From Methanobacteriota archaeon (GTDB lineage: Archaea; Halobacteriota; Bog-38; Methanoflorentales; Methanoflorentaceae), in NCBI GenBank assembly GCA_003170935.1, contig PMYA01000175.1, positions 6,086-12,587 on the forward strand: DNA of 6,502 bases, read 5' to 3'. The notes beneath the pieces were generated by a model that saw only the letters and a program-made list of their open reading frames with translations, ran no database searches and was not told where the DNA came from. Positions 1 through 5,784 of the stretch are shown piece after piece. The first letter of the stretch is position 1. Every line of letters begins with the position of its first letter. Both the position numbers and the translations under genes were made by a program.

Positions 1-237
1 GATGTTGAGGGAAAACACCTCTTAGGTCGTGTGCCGTTGATTCCTTACGAAGAACCAGGTACTTCCGACTTAGGTGAAGCAGTATCACGCGGGATCTTGG
101 GTTGTAAAGGGGTTCTTCTACAGAATCATGGGTTGATTGCTGTCGGGACCAACCTCGAAGAAGCGTTCATCGTGGCAGAAGCTATCGAACGTGCCGCTCA
201 GTTAATATTCGATTTAAGCGTGCTCAATCGCCCATAA
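1..237 (+). CDS. Class II aldolase/adducin family protein, C-terminal part (L-fuculose-phosphate aldolase type)
   Basis: Only the last 78 codons are present; reading frame 1 is open from the first base and the start lies outside the window. The segment IPYEEPGTSDLGEAV followed by GVLLQNHGLIAVG is the usual C-terminal half of zinc-dependent class II aldolases. In this family the NHG histidine is the third zinc ligand, and the residues after it form the helix that packs on the neighbouring subunit. Archaeal members cleave fuculose-1-phosphate to dihydroxyacetone phosphate and lactaldehyde, and some have been linked to lactate or lactaldehyde supply for coenzyme F420. The family also includes ribulose-phosphate and methylthioribulose-phosphate enzymes, so the substrate is not fixed by this fragment. 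Its last 14 bp overlap the end of the convergent yjbQ gene. Confidence 0.85.
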   Translation, partial: DVEGKHLLGRVPLIPYEEPGTSDLGEAVSRGILGCKGVLLQNHGLIAVGTNLEEAFIVAEAIERAAQLIFDLSVLNRP

Positions 238-643
238 GGTGGACAACTATAGTCCTGTTGCGAGCCCTGACGTCGAGCTCAATGAACACAAGCTGTTGCC
301 ATGTACCAAGCATTAATGTTTTGTTTGAGAATGGAATTGCGACGCTTGGTTTCAAAAACGCTGCTCTAACATGCGAATGTCCGTTACCGTCATGCCATCG
401 TTGGTCGTGCTCATAATGGCCGTTTTTTGGTGCTATGCGATCAAGCGCCTTTTCCATATCTGCGATGAGGCCTGGCTCGTATTCTATCGTTGTTACAGTT
501 GCAGTTGAACCGGGAACAAAAACCGTCACCAAGCCCTCTTTTAAGTCGCTCTTTGTAAGAAGTTCTTGGACCTGGTTTGTAATGTCTATTATTTGGACGC
601 CGCCTAAGGTGTCTATTTGGATGCGTTCTATTCTTGTTTTCAT
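224..643 (-). CDS. yjbQ: YjbQ/UPF0047 family protein (secondary thiamine-phosphate synthase-like)
   Basis: The 139-residue product has the full length of the YjbQ family. Visible family motifs are TTIEYEPGL near residues 51-59, HDGNGHSHVRAAF at 84-96 and LGTWQQLVFIELD at 112-124. The His/Asp/Asn/His/His group around residues 84-91 is the conserved putative metal or active-site cluster, which forms a pocket in the trimeric beta fold of this family. Databases name the family from weak thiamine-phosphate synthase activity seen in bacteria; the true substrate remains unsettled. The ATG at 643 gives the usual short N-terminus. The small membrane protein gene ends 68 bp upstream on the same strand, so the two could share a transcript. 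The 3' end overlaps the convergent aldolase gene by 14 bp. Confidence 0.92.
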   Translation of the reverse strand: MKTRIERIQIDTLGGVQIIDITNQVQELLTKSDLKEGLVTVFVPGSTATVTTIEYEPGLIADMEKALDRIAPKNGHYEHDQRWHDGNGHSHVRAAFLKPSVAIPFSNKTLMLGTWQQLVFIELDVRARNRTIVVHLMGD

Positions 644-711
644 ACTAGGCCCTACTATCTAGGACAGATCGGCAGTAATCGCCTCAACTCGTTCTATAGC
701 CGGTTGCTTTG

Positions 712-900
712 TTATTCATAGGCGGCAATTTTGATCCCGGCGATACTGGCAATTATCACAAATAAAAGGATCCCAAGTATATATCCGAGCGATCCAGCGT
801 TAAATAAATGAACGGAGAGCAGTAATGCTATGAAAAAGGCAACAGAAACAATCAAAGTCACTACTTCGAGCACCATTCTTTGCATAAAGGTTAAAAACAC
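712..900 (-). CDS. Small two-helix membrane protein, unknown function
   Basis: I do not recognise this protein. It has up to 62 residues, with two hydrophobic segments at about residues 10-31 and 36-58 (GTG numbering), separated by a short turn rich in Asn, Gly and Ser. The only charged residues near the ends are Arg8, Glu12, Lys57 and Glu62. That layout fits a small integral membrane hairpin. Three starts are possible: GTG at 900, ATG at 885 (57 residues) and ATG at 876. No Shine-Dalgarno sequence is evident. The GTG at 900 lies about 26 nt from the palindromic TATA-like element at 923-930, and ATG 885 lies about 26 nt from a second AT-rich box near 907-915, so a leaderless message is possible from either. 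The gene is divergent from the arginine decarboxylase gene and lies upstream of yjbQ. Confidence 0.6.
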   Translation of the reverse strand: MFLTFMQRMVLEVVTLIVSVAFFIALLLSVHLFNAGSLGYILGILLFVIIASIAGIKIAAYE

Positions 901-922
901 TTACAGTATGATATGTTTTGCT

Positions 923-930
923 GTATATAC
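923..930. promoter_or_regulatory. Palindromic TATA-like element between divergent genes
   Basis: GTATATAC reads the same on both strands. Its centre is about 29 nt before the ATG at 956 of the decarboxylase gene and about 26 nt before the GTG at 900 of the divergent membrane-protein gene. Archaeal TATA boxes are normally centred 25-30 nt before the transcription start, so either or both genes could be transcribed from here as leaderless or nearly leaderless messages. This is inferred from position and sequence only. Confidence 0.45.
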
Positions 931-943
931 GATTTAAGGGGGC

Positions 944-1456
944 ATGATAGTCAAGATGAGGTTATTGCCAAAAAAGGTCTTTTTTGTGACCGGTGTTGGA
1001 ACCCACCGGGAACACCTAGAGAGTTTTGAAAAAGCTTTGAGAGATGCAGGTATAGAGAAATTTAATCTTGTCACTGTAAGTTCAATATTGCCGCCAAATT
1101 GTGAAATTATCGCGAAGGATACTGGACTCAATCAACTGCTTCCCGGAGAGATAGTATTCTGCGTGATGTCGAGACTGGCGTCTAATGAACCGAATCGGAG
1201 AATCTCAGCGTCATTAGGTTGCGCAATTCCTACGAATCCTAATGAGTCTGGCTATATTTCGGAGCACCACGCATTTGGCGAGCCGACAGAGAGCTCAGGC
1301 GCCTACGCTGAGAGATTGGCGTCGAGTATGTACGAGACAGGGACCGACTCTAAGCCGAAGGAAACGTTTAACGTTGCTATAACTGCGGTTGTTGGCGCCG
1401 ACGGCTTGTGGACTACTGTCTTGTCAGTCGCAGTTTTTTGTTGCAATAAAGAATAG
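944..1456 (+). CDS. pdaD: Pyruvoyl-dependent arginine decarboxylase
   Basis: This enzyme decarboxylates L-arginine to agmatine, the archaeal entry to polyamines and the donor for agmatidine in isoleucine tRNA. The proenzyme cuts itself between two serines and the second becomes the pyruvoyl cofactor. The site is visible in TVSSILPP, at Ser46-Ser47 counted from the ATG at 944, giving a beta chain of 46 residues and an alpha chain of about 124. Other family motifs are KKVFFVTGVG (10-19), PGEIVFCVMSR (67-77), SEHHAFGE (106-113, with Glu107 where the catalytic Glu is expected) and DGLWTTVLSVAVF near the C-terminus. The start is uncertain. The AAGGGGG at 936-942 is only 1 nt from ATG 944 and 13 nt from ATG 956, while the TATA-like element suggests a transcript start near 952. 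ATG 956 (MRLLPKKVFF) gives the N-terminus closest to that of relatives. A hairpin-plus-T terminator candidate follows. Confidence 0.95.
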   Translation: MIVKMRLLPKKVFFVTGVGTHREHLESFEKALRDAGIEKFNLVTVSSILPPNCEIIAKDTGLNQLLPGEIVFCVMSRLASNEPNRRISASLGCAIPTNPNESGYISEHHAFGEPTESSGAYAERLASSMYETGTDSKPKETFNVAITAVVGADGLWTTVLSVAVFCCNKE

Positions 1457-1510
1457 CAAAAAACGAGCAAAAAATGTGAATTCGTCTTGAAATTCGACTG
1501 AACCAGCGTC

Positions 1511-1538
1511 TTGAGAGCATTAATGTCTCGATTTTTTT
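1511..1538 (+). terminator. Hairpin plus T-tract after the arginine decarboxylase gene
   Basis: TTGAGA at 1511-1516 pairs with TCTCGA at 1526-1531 (six pairs, one of them G-U) around a 9-nt loop, and seven consecutive T residues follow at 1532-1538. It lies 55 nt after the decarboxylase stop codon. In archaea the T-tract alone is often enough to end transcription, so termination here is plausible even though the stem is weak. Confidence 0.5.
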
Positions 1539-1704
1539 AGCACAGGCAAAAGTCGATTGAAGCAGTTGCGGTCACATCGACCAACACTCCGTGTGATGCC
1601 TTCCATTTTTGTCCAAAATAAGCGCACTTGCCTTAGCTTGACTGCGTTGATATGTCAATCAGATAATAAACTACAATAACGTTTATTAGAAGCGTTAACT
1701 GTCT

Positions 1705-1724
1705 CTTTTTCTTGAGTGAAAAAG
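1705..1724. repeat. Perfect 7-bp inverted repeat
   Basis: CTTTTTC at 1705-1711 and GAAAAAG at 1718-1724 are exact reverse complements around a 6-nt loop. A shorter stem, GCCC with GGGT around 1724-1735, follows directly. The role is unknown; it may be part of a structured leader of the downstream glycosylase gene, or it may be coincidental in AT-rich sequence. Confidence 0.4.
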
Positions 1725-1876
1725 CCCTGTCGGGTTTGTACCGAGAGCGCTACAGAACAAGTGTCTCAGACTATAAGATGGAGGGGGTTTATCCTTAAAC
1801 CATTAAACATCGCAGCCTTGCGAATTCGCTTAAGAAGCCCATAGACAGAACGACGAAAGTAACGGTCCTCGCTTCT

Positions 1877-2752
1877 ATGTCAGCAGCTGGAGCTGATATT
1901 ATCAAACATAACGGAAAAAGTCGGCGAACAATTTGCGATTTAAGTTCTGAACAGATCACAAGTTTTCAAGAACGGATTTATAAACATTACCGAAGCGAAG
2001 GTCGAGTTCTTCCATGGAGAAAGACTCGCGATCCGTACAAAATTCTCGTCTCCGAGCTTATGTTGCAGCAAACCCAAGTAGAGCGGGCACTTGTCAAGTA
2101 TCAGTTGTTTTTAAACAACTTTCCGAGTTTTTCAGCGCTTTCGCACGCTCCGCTAAAAAATGTGCTCGAGGTTTGGCACGGTTTAGGATACAATAAGCGA
2201 GCAATCGCGCTCAAACGAATAGCTCAAACCGTTGAAGCACAATTTGTAGGAAAGCTGCCTTCCGACTACTCGGCCCTTGTAGGTTTGCCGGGTGTAGGAC
2301 ACGCTACTGCATGTGCGATACGAACTTTTGCATTCGACATACCGTCAGTTTTTATCGAGACAAATATAAGAACAGTGTTCATCCACGCCTTTTACGCCGA
2401 TGAAAAAGGCGTAGAAGACGATAAACTCTATCCGCTAGTCGAGTGCACACTTGATCGGTCAAACCCCCGTAAATGGTATTACGCGCTCATGGATTATGGT
2501 GCGATGTTGAAGAAGCAGCACAAAAATCCAAGCCGAAATAGCGCCCAATATAAGAAACAGGTGCCTTTTGAAGGCTCCAATAGGCAATTGCGGGGCAAGA
2601 TAATCTCTTTGATAATTGCTCATTCTGGTATCACTGAAGCTGATTTAATACGACGGCTTAACGTAGATCCTCAATTAATTTCGAGCAATCTTCAAAAACT
2701 TGAAGCAGAAGGCTTTTTAAAACGTCACCACACCAAATTTTTCATAGCGTAA
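1877..2752 (+). CDS. mutY: MutY-like A/G-specific adenine glycosylase without iron-sulfur cluster, winged-helix C-terminus
   Basis: This is an HhH-GPD base-excision enzyme of 291 residues. MutY features are LPWR (45-48), PYKILVSELMLQQTQV (53-68, with Glu60 at the place of the MutY catalytic Glu37), VWHGLGYNKRA (99-109) and the helix-hairpin-helix LPGVGHATACAI (137-148). MutY enzymes remove adenine opposite 8-oxoguanine. Two things are odd. The catalytic Asp of the LDGNVKRV-type motif is replaced by Glu161 (IETNIRTV). The segment after MDYGAM (205-210), where four cysteines normally hold a 4Fe-4S cluster, has no cysteine at all; only Cys20, Cys146 and Cys190 occur in the protein. Residues about 235-290 (SLIIAHSGITEADLIRRL, then a recognition-helix-like stretch) look like a winged helix rather than the Nudix-like 8-oxoguanine domain. 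The frame is open back to a stop at 1796 but offers no ATG, GTG or TTG before 1877. An activity other than A/G repair is possible. Confidence 0.85.
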   Translation: MSAAGADIIKHNGKSRRTICDLSSEQITSFQERIYKHYRSEGRVLPWRKTRDPYKILVSELMLQQTQVERALVKYQLFLNNFPSFSALSHAPLKNVLEVWHGLGYNKRAIALKRIAQTVEAQFVGKLPSDYSALVGLPGVGHATACAIRTFAFDIPSVFIETNIRTVFIHAFYADEKGVEDDKLYPLVECTLDRSNPRKWYYALMDYGAMLKKQHKNPSRNSAQYKKQVPFEGSNRQLRGKIISLIIAHSGITEADLIRRLNVDPQLISSNLQKLEAEGFLKRHHTKFFIA

Positions 2753-2822
2753 GGGACGCTCAGAGTTGAAGACAAGCACCATTTTGCTCTACGTTTGCTC
2801 GTTAGTTATCCAGCGGACATCC

Positions 2823-2829
2823 TTTATAG
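2823..2829 (+). promoter_or_regulatory. TATA-like box before the Hjc-like nuclease gene
   Basis: TTTATAG is centred about 26 nt before the ATG at 2852, the expected distance from an archaeal TATA box to a leaderless start. This supports 2852 as the translation start and suggests that the nuclease gene can be transcribed independently of the glycosylase gene upstream. The evidence is positional only. Confidence 0.45.
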
Positions 2830-2851
2830 TAGTAGGATGAAAATCCGGCTA

Positions 2852-3331
2852 ATGAGCAATTTTGAAAGAGAGCTCGTTAGATCACTTAACGATTATTTCA
2901 GCGAAAATGCCCTCGATGCGATCGCATACAGAATGAAACAACATCAGTTTTCGGAACAGATGCTTGATGTCTTGGTAGATTCGTCAGATCGCCGACTGTA
3001 TCTCGGCATTGAATGTAAAAGCATCTCAGCTGCCAAAGGCGCTGCTGCTTTATATTTCTCGCAGCACTTTTCAGTCAACAGGCGAGGTGAGCATCAGGCA
3101 ACCAAAATGCAGGATTTCATACAGAGATCTGGCAGAACTGGGTATCTCGCCGTCGAACTGAGAATGGGGTCTGGCAAATCAAAGGCCGCTTATTTCGTCA
3201 CTTGGCCGGATGTGTGGCATCGCTACATAACAAAGCAAGTTGGTTTCTCGATTGAAGAAATTAAAAGGTATACGCCCATAGCCCGTAATGATGGAAAATA
3301 TGCAGTCGAGGGCCTTTTTGAGCGACTTTAA
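2852..3331 (+). CDS. Hjc/RecU-like PD-(D/E)XK nuclease (putative Holliday junction resolvase)
   Basis: Counted from the ATG at 2852 the product has 159 residues. It begins SNFERELV, as Hjc resolvases do, and shows a PD-(D/E)XK active-site series: Glu5 in FERE, Asp39 in MLDVLVD, and Glu54-x-Lys56 in GIECKS. A GEHQATKMQDF segment at 79-89 recalls the HQ-x-x-HM motif of the related RecU resolvases, and YLAVELRM then YFVTWPDVW form later strands. Such enzymes cut four-way DNA junctions as dimers and act in recombination repair. Specific assignment to Hjc is not certain, since other small RecB-like nucleases share the fold. The frame opens with TTG at 2795, and ATG 2837 (MKIRLMSNF) is also possible. 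I prefer 2852 because of the TATA-like box 26 nt upstream. The NrpR-domain gene starts 25 bp downstream and is probably co-transcribed. Confidence 0.75.
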   Translation: MSNFERELVRSLNDYFSENALDAIAYRMKQHQFSEQMLDVLVDSSDRRLYLGIECKSISAAKGAAALYFSQHFSVNRRGEHQATKMQDFIQRSGRTGYLAVELRMGSGKSKAAYFVTWPDVWHRYITKQVGFSIEEIKRYTPIARNDGKYAVEGLFERL

Positions 3332-3342
3332 CCCGTTAGTCC

Positions 3343-3350
3343 AAGAGGTG
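3343..3350 (+). promoter_or_regulatory. Ribosome binding site of the NrpR-domain gene
   Basis: AAGAGGTG ends 6 nt before the ATG at 3357, a good Shine-Dalgarno match and spacing. It favours ATG 3357 over the in-frame ATG at 3372. It also fits translation from a shared message with the nuclease gene, whose stop is only 25 bp upstream. Confidence 0.6.
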
Positions 3351-3356
3351 CATTGA

Positions 3357-4100
3357 ATGACTCTCAAGTTCATGTCGTCAAAAATTGGTGAGGTTATATA
3401 TGGCACAACTTTCAATCCACGGTCGGGTGCCGGCACCATAGCTTTCAACACGGCAGTCGTTGCTGAACATGATTTAGAACGAGCTTTGGAAATATTTAAG
3501 CGCGTGTATGCAGCTGGACTCAATGTTGGGCCATATGTGCGCATTATCGAAGGTGGTGAGAGTTTCCAAGGCGTCTCAATTCAAAAAGGTTTCAACGGCA
3601 TACTCACCATTTGTAGCATCACGATCGACGGCGTGCTCCTTAAGGCAGGTATTCCAGTAAAACCGCTATGTGGGGGCATTGTTCAGGTAACCGAAAAAAC
3701 GCCAGTGAGATTTACAGACATTCTACGGTACGATTCGACTACGCTGGACCCGCTGGACGTGTTTATGTCTCAGGAACTCACATCTGTGTTAGATATGATC
3801 AATACGGGATCTGGCAAGGTCTTGGCAAGTGTCCGTGAAGTGCCCATGGCAGCGGGGACTCAGCTTGAAAATTTACTTTCAGATTTGATGGATATTGGGT
3901 TTAAAGGGATATTGGAGGTTGGCGAACCTAACTCAGATCTTCTGGAAATGCCAGTTAGTCGGGGCCACATCGGAGTGGCGATAATTGGTGGAATAAACTC
4001 TATGGCAGCAGTAAAGGAGAGTGGCATAGAGATACAGACAAGTGCGATTTCAGGCTTAGCCGATGTGCGCGATATGGACTACGATTTGTTGTCGCCGTAG
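3357..4100 (+). CDS. Stand-alone NrpR regulatory domain (DUF128) protein
   Basis: The 247 residues form essentially one NrpR domain. The family pattern is clear: GTTFNPRSGAGTIAFN (16-31), YAAGLNVGPYVRI (51-63), FNGILTICSITIDGVLLKAGIPVKP (79-103) followed by GG, RFTDILRYDSTTLDPLDVF (118-136), GSGKVLASVREVP (151-163), GFKGILEVGEPNSDLLEMPV (181-200) and GVAIIGGINSMAAVKESG (206-223). In methanogens NrpR is the nitrogen-assimilation repressor released by 2-oxoglutarate. Full versions have an N-terminal helix-turn-helix plus one or two such domains; two-protein versions pair a DNA-binding NrpRI with an NrpRII that has the domain alone. No helix-turn-helix is encoded here or just upstream, so this is NrpRII-like and would need a partner to bind DNA. 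Its neighbours are repair genes, not nitrogen genes. The stop lies 5 bp from that of the convergent recJ-like gene. Confidence 0.88.
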   Translation: MTLKFMSSKIGEVIYGTTFNPRSGAGTIAFNTAVVAEHDLERALEIFKRVYAAGLNVGPYVRIIEGGESFQGVSIQKGFNGILTICSITIDGVLLKAGIPVKPLCGGIVQVTEKTPVRFTDILRYDSTTLDPLDVFMSQELTSVLDMINTGSGKVLASVREVPMAAGTQLENLLSDLMDIGFKGILEVGEPNSDLLEMPVSRGHIGVAIIGGINSMAAVKESGIEIQTSAISGLADVRDMDYDLLSP

Positions 4101-4105
4101 ATACG

Positions 4106-5479
4106 TTACGAAAGCTGCAGTCCAACCAATTGGTCCAGTTGTTTGAGGAACTCTATTTCAGTTCCTTCAGGAATCGTTGCTCCAGCGGCAATATCATGGC
4201 CCCCACCCACCCCTCCGACTGTGTTAGCAGCATCGCTCATAGCTCTTGCTAAGTTTAAGCGGCGTTTAACAAGAGTCGCCGTGCCTCGTGCAGATGCTTT
4301 AACTCCCTCATCACAGTTTGCCAAACCGATAATCGGTAGGTGCCTATTTACACCATCCAAATTCTTGCACATTCCGGCGATGATCCCAACGATCGTTTCG
4401 AGTATGTTGTCTCCCGCGTGAAAGTACTGCAAGTTAGAAAGCGTTGTCACGCCTGTTTGCTTAACGTAGTTGAGGCCTCGCACTAAGTTCTCTCGGTGCA
4501 TCAATAGAAGTTCGTTGGCTTTTCGGTAACTACTTTCTCGATCACCCATGCAAACGGCAACACCGATCTTTTCGAAGCCATATCGTGCAGTAGCGTTGAG
4601 GAGTGTGGAATACTCCGAAGCGTCTCGGAGGGCGGTTCCGCGTTCTTCTTTAAGTAGGGTGTAGACTTCGCCAATAAGACTCTGGGTTATTTCAGGGGGC
4701 ATGCCTTGCGCTAAGCATCGTTGGATCAGGGCAGATACTATCGTACGCCTTTCGACGCTGCTAAGATCGATCCACTTCTTCCATTTCCCTTCTTCTTGAA
4801 GCTTAACATTTAATGAAGTCAAGAATCCCAAAATTTGTTCGCTGTTTCCTGTAAATCCGGGAATATAGGGATTTGAACTATATTCTAGGAGCTTATGAAT
4901 GGGTCGTGTTTGTTTTCCAAAAGCCTGCAAATCCTTTTCGACTGCCACAATAGAGTGTTTTTCAGCTTCATCGAGGATAAGTCTGTTAACTCCGCAAAGT
5001 CGTCCTTCTCTAACGTGCTGGAGGTCACCAACGGCACCGACGACAGCCAAATCTGAAAGCTGAGCATTCTGTCCTAAGGCCCTTGCAATCAAGTACGTGG
5101 CCCCGGCTCCACTCAAGTCGGTAGCGCCATTGAAACCGAATAGATGTGGGTTCAGGTGAAGCGCAGTATCAGAGCTTCCGGCTGGCTGGTGATGATCTGC
5201 GATTACGCACAGCGGCCCTAGGTCGTCCATCAAATCAAGGCTTCCGCTTCCTAAGTCAGTGAATATCACGGCCTCCGCGCTTGAGACTTCATGAAAAACT
5301 GAAGGGTCTAGTTTCTTAACGATCTTAATTTCGTATCCTTTTTCAATTCTTTCCAGCGCACAGCCGATTATTGCAGCGGACGCAAGCCCATCTGCGTCAA
5401 CGTGAGAGACGATTAATACTTCGTCTTGCTTCTCAAGCGCTTGCGCACACTCTTGCGCACGTTTTAAGAGTTGCTCCAT
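4106..5479 (-). CDS. recJ: RecJ/GAN-like DHH-family phosphoesterase (ssDNA exonuclease)
   Basis: From the ATG at 5479 the product has 457 residues. All DHH-superfamily motifs are present: SHVDADGLAS with His26, Asp28 and Asp30; TDLGSG with Asp75; ADHH at 94-97; and GAVGDLQ with Asp152. These ligate two metal ions. The C-terminal DHHA1 nucleic-acid-binding domain ends with GGVGGGHDIAAGA, including GGGH at 425-428. Archaeal members are 5'-3' or 3'-5' exonucleases on single-stranded DNA or RNA, and some bind GINS in the replisome; the polarity cannot be read from sequence. The same frame extends to a GTG at 5518 (470 residues). I prefer ATG 5479 because relatives begin close to this point and an AT-rich box at about 5505-5512 lies roughly 29 nt upstream. 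The gene converges on the NrpR-domain gene and may contribute to repair with the nuclease and glycosylase genes nearby. Confidence 0.9.
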   Translation of the reverse strand: MEQLLKRAQECAQALEKQDEVLIVSHVDADGLASAAIIGCALERIEKGYEIKIVKKLDPSVFHEVSSAEAVIFTDLGSGSLDLMDDLGPLCVIADHHQPAGSSDTALHLNPHLFGFNGATDLSGAGATYLIARALGQNAQLSDLAVVGAVGDLQHVREGRLCGVNRLILDEAEKHSIVAVEKDLQAFGKQTRPIHKLLEYSSNPYIPGFTGNSEQILGFLTSLNVKLQEEGKWKKWIDLSSVERRTIVSALIQRCLAQGMPPEITQSLIGEVYTLLKEERGTALRDASEYSTLLNATARYGFEKIGVAVCMGDRESSYRKANELLLMHRENLVRGLNYVKQTGVTTLSNLQYFHAGDNILETIVGIIAGMCKNLDGVNRHLPIIGLANCDEGVKASARGTATLVKRRLNLARAMSDAANTVGGVGGGHDIAAGATIPEGTEIEFLKQLDQLVGLQLS

Positions 5480-5784
5480 CAAAACACTCACTATAAGACG
5501 TTGACCTAAAATAATCACGCGAATACGAATTATTGGTCTTTATTTACTATTTGTTAGGAAGCGCTATAAAGCTTGCTTGATTTGCGTTTAAAACCCTTAG
5601 GGATCGGGGTGCAAGAAAAATTCTGCTCGTTTTACATAACATAATTCTCGTAAAGTTGCTAAAACTTGACTGACCAAAAATGCTAAGAAGTCATGCTAGA
5701 CGACTTTAAGTTTTTTGTGACAAAAGAACGGTATGAACGAACGCTGTATGTAAAGAGCTTTCAATCGAAGGAACCTCACAATTT
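5480..5784. other. Gene-poor stretch upstream of the recJ-like gene
   Basis: No supported gene lies here. It holds the probable promoter of the minus-strand recJ-like gene (AT-rich box near 5505-5512), a TATAAA at 5565-5570 on the plus strand flanked by AAGC and GCTT, and a short near-palindrome CCCTTAGGG at 5594-5602. A plus-strand open frame begins at 5693, but it runs on antisense through the membrane-protein gene and loses protein-like character there. Confidence 0.4.

Larger units (their letters stand above)
1457..1876. other. Gene-free stretch with several inverted repeats
   Basis: No convincing coding frame was found in these 420 bp; the best short frame, ending near 1680, has about 38 codons and looks random. 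What can be seen: a terminator-like hairpin at 1511-1538, overlapping alternative stems (1552-1557 with 1576-1581, and 1572-1576 with 1592-1596), AT-rich TATA-like sequence near 1663-1690, a 7-bp hairpin at 1705-1724, an inverted repeat at 1786-1801 (GGTTTA, 4-nt loop, TAAACC), a 10-bp palindrome GCGAATTCGC at 1820-1829, and a possible stem 1840-1845 with 1874-1879 that would cover the mutY-like start codon. If transcription starts near 1700, the glycosylase message would carry a leader of about 170 nt. I recognise no known RNA family here. Confidence 0.5.

Noticed and set aside
1740..1876. Possible RNase P or other known RNA, prompted by ACAGAAC-like and GACGAAAGT-like strings
   Set aside because: The conserved RNase P blocks are absent and no extended helix pairs the strings. 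No tRNA T-loop or SRP signature is present either.
1840..1879. Hairpin CATAGA/TCTATG masking the glycosylase start codon as a regulatory switch
   Set aside because: Six pairs with a 28-nt loop is weak and likely by chance, so it is only mentioned as part of the leader region.
3179..3544. Minus-strand open frame of 121 codons
   Set aside because: It lies antisense across the end of the nuclease gene and the start of the NrpR-domain gene, both of which have clear family motifs. It has no recognisable domain.
4143..4421. Plus-strand open frame within the recJ-like gene
   Set aside because: It is antisense to the DHHA1 region, which has conserved motifs such as GGGH, so it is a shadow frame.
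4375..5200. C-box-like TGATGA strings suggestive of C/D box guide RNAs
   Set aside because: They fall inside the recJ-like coding sequence and no correctly spaced D boxes were found.
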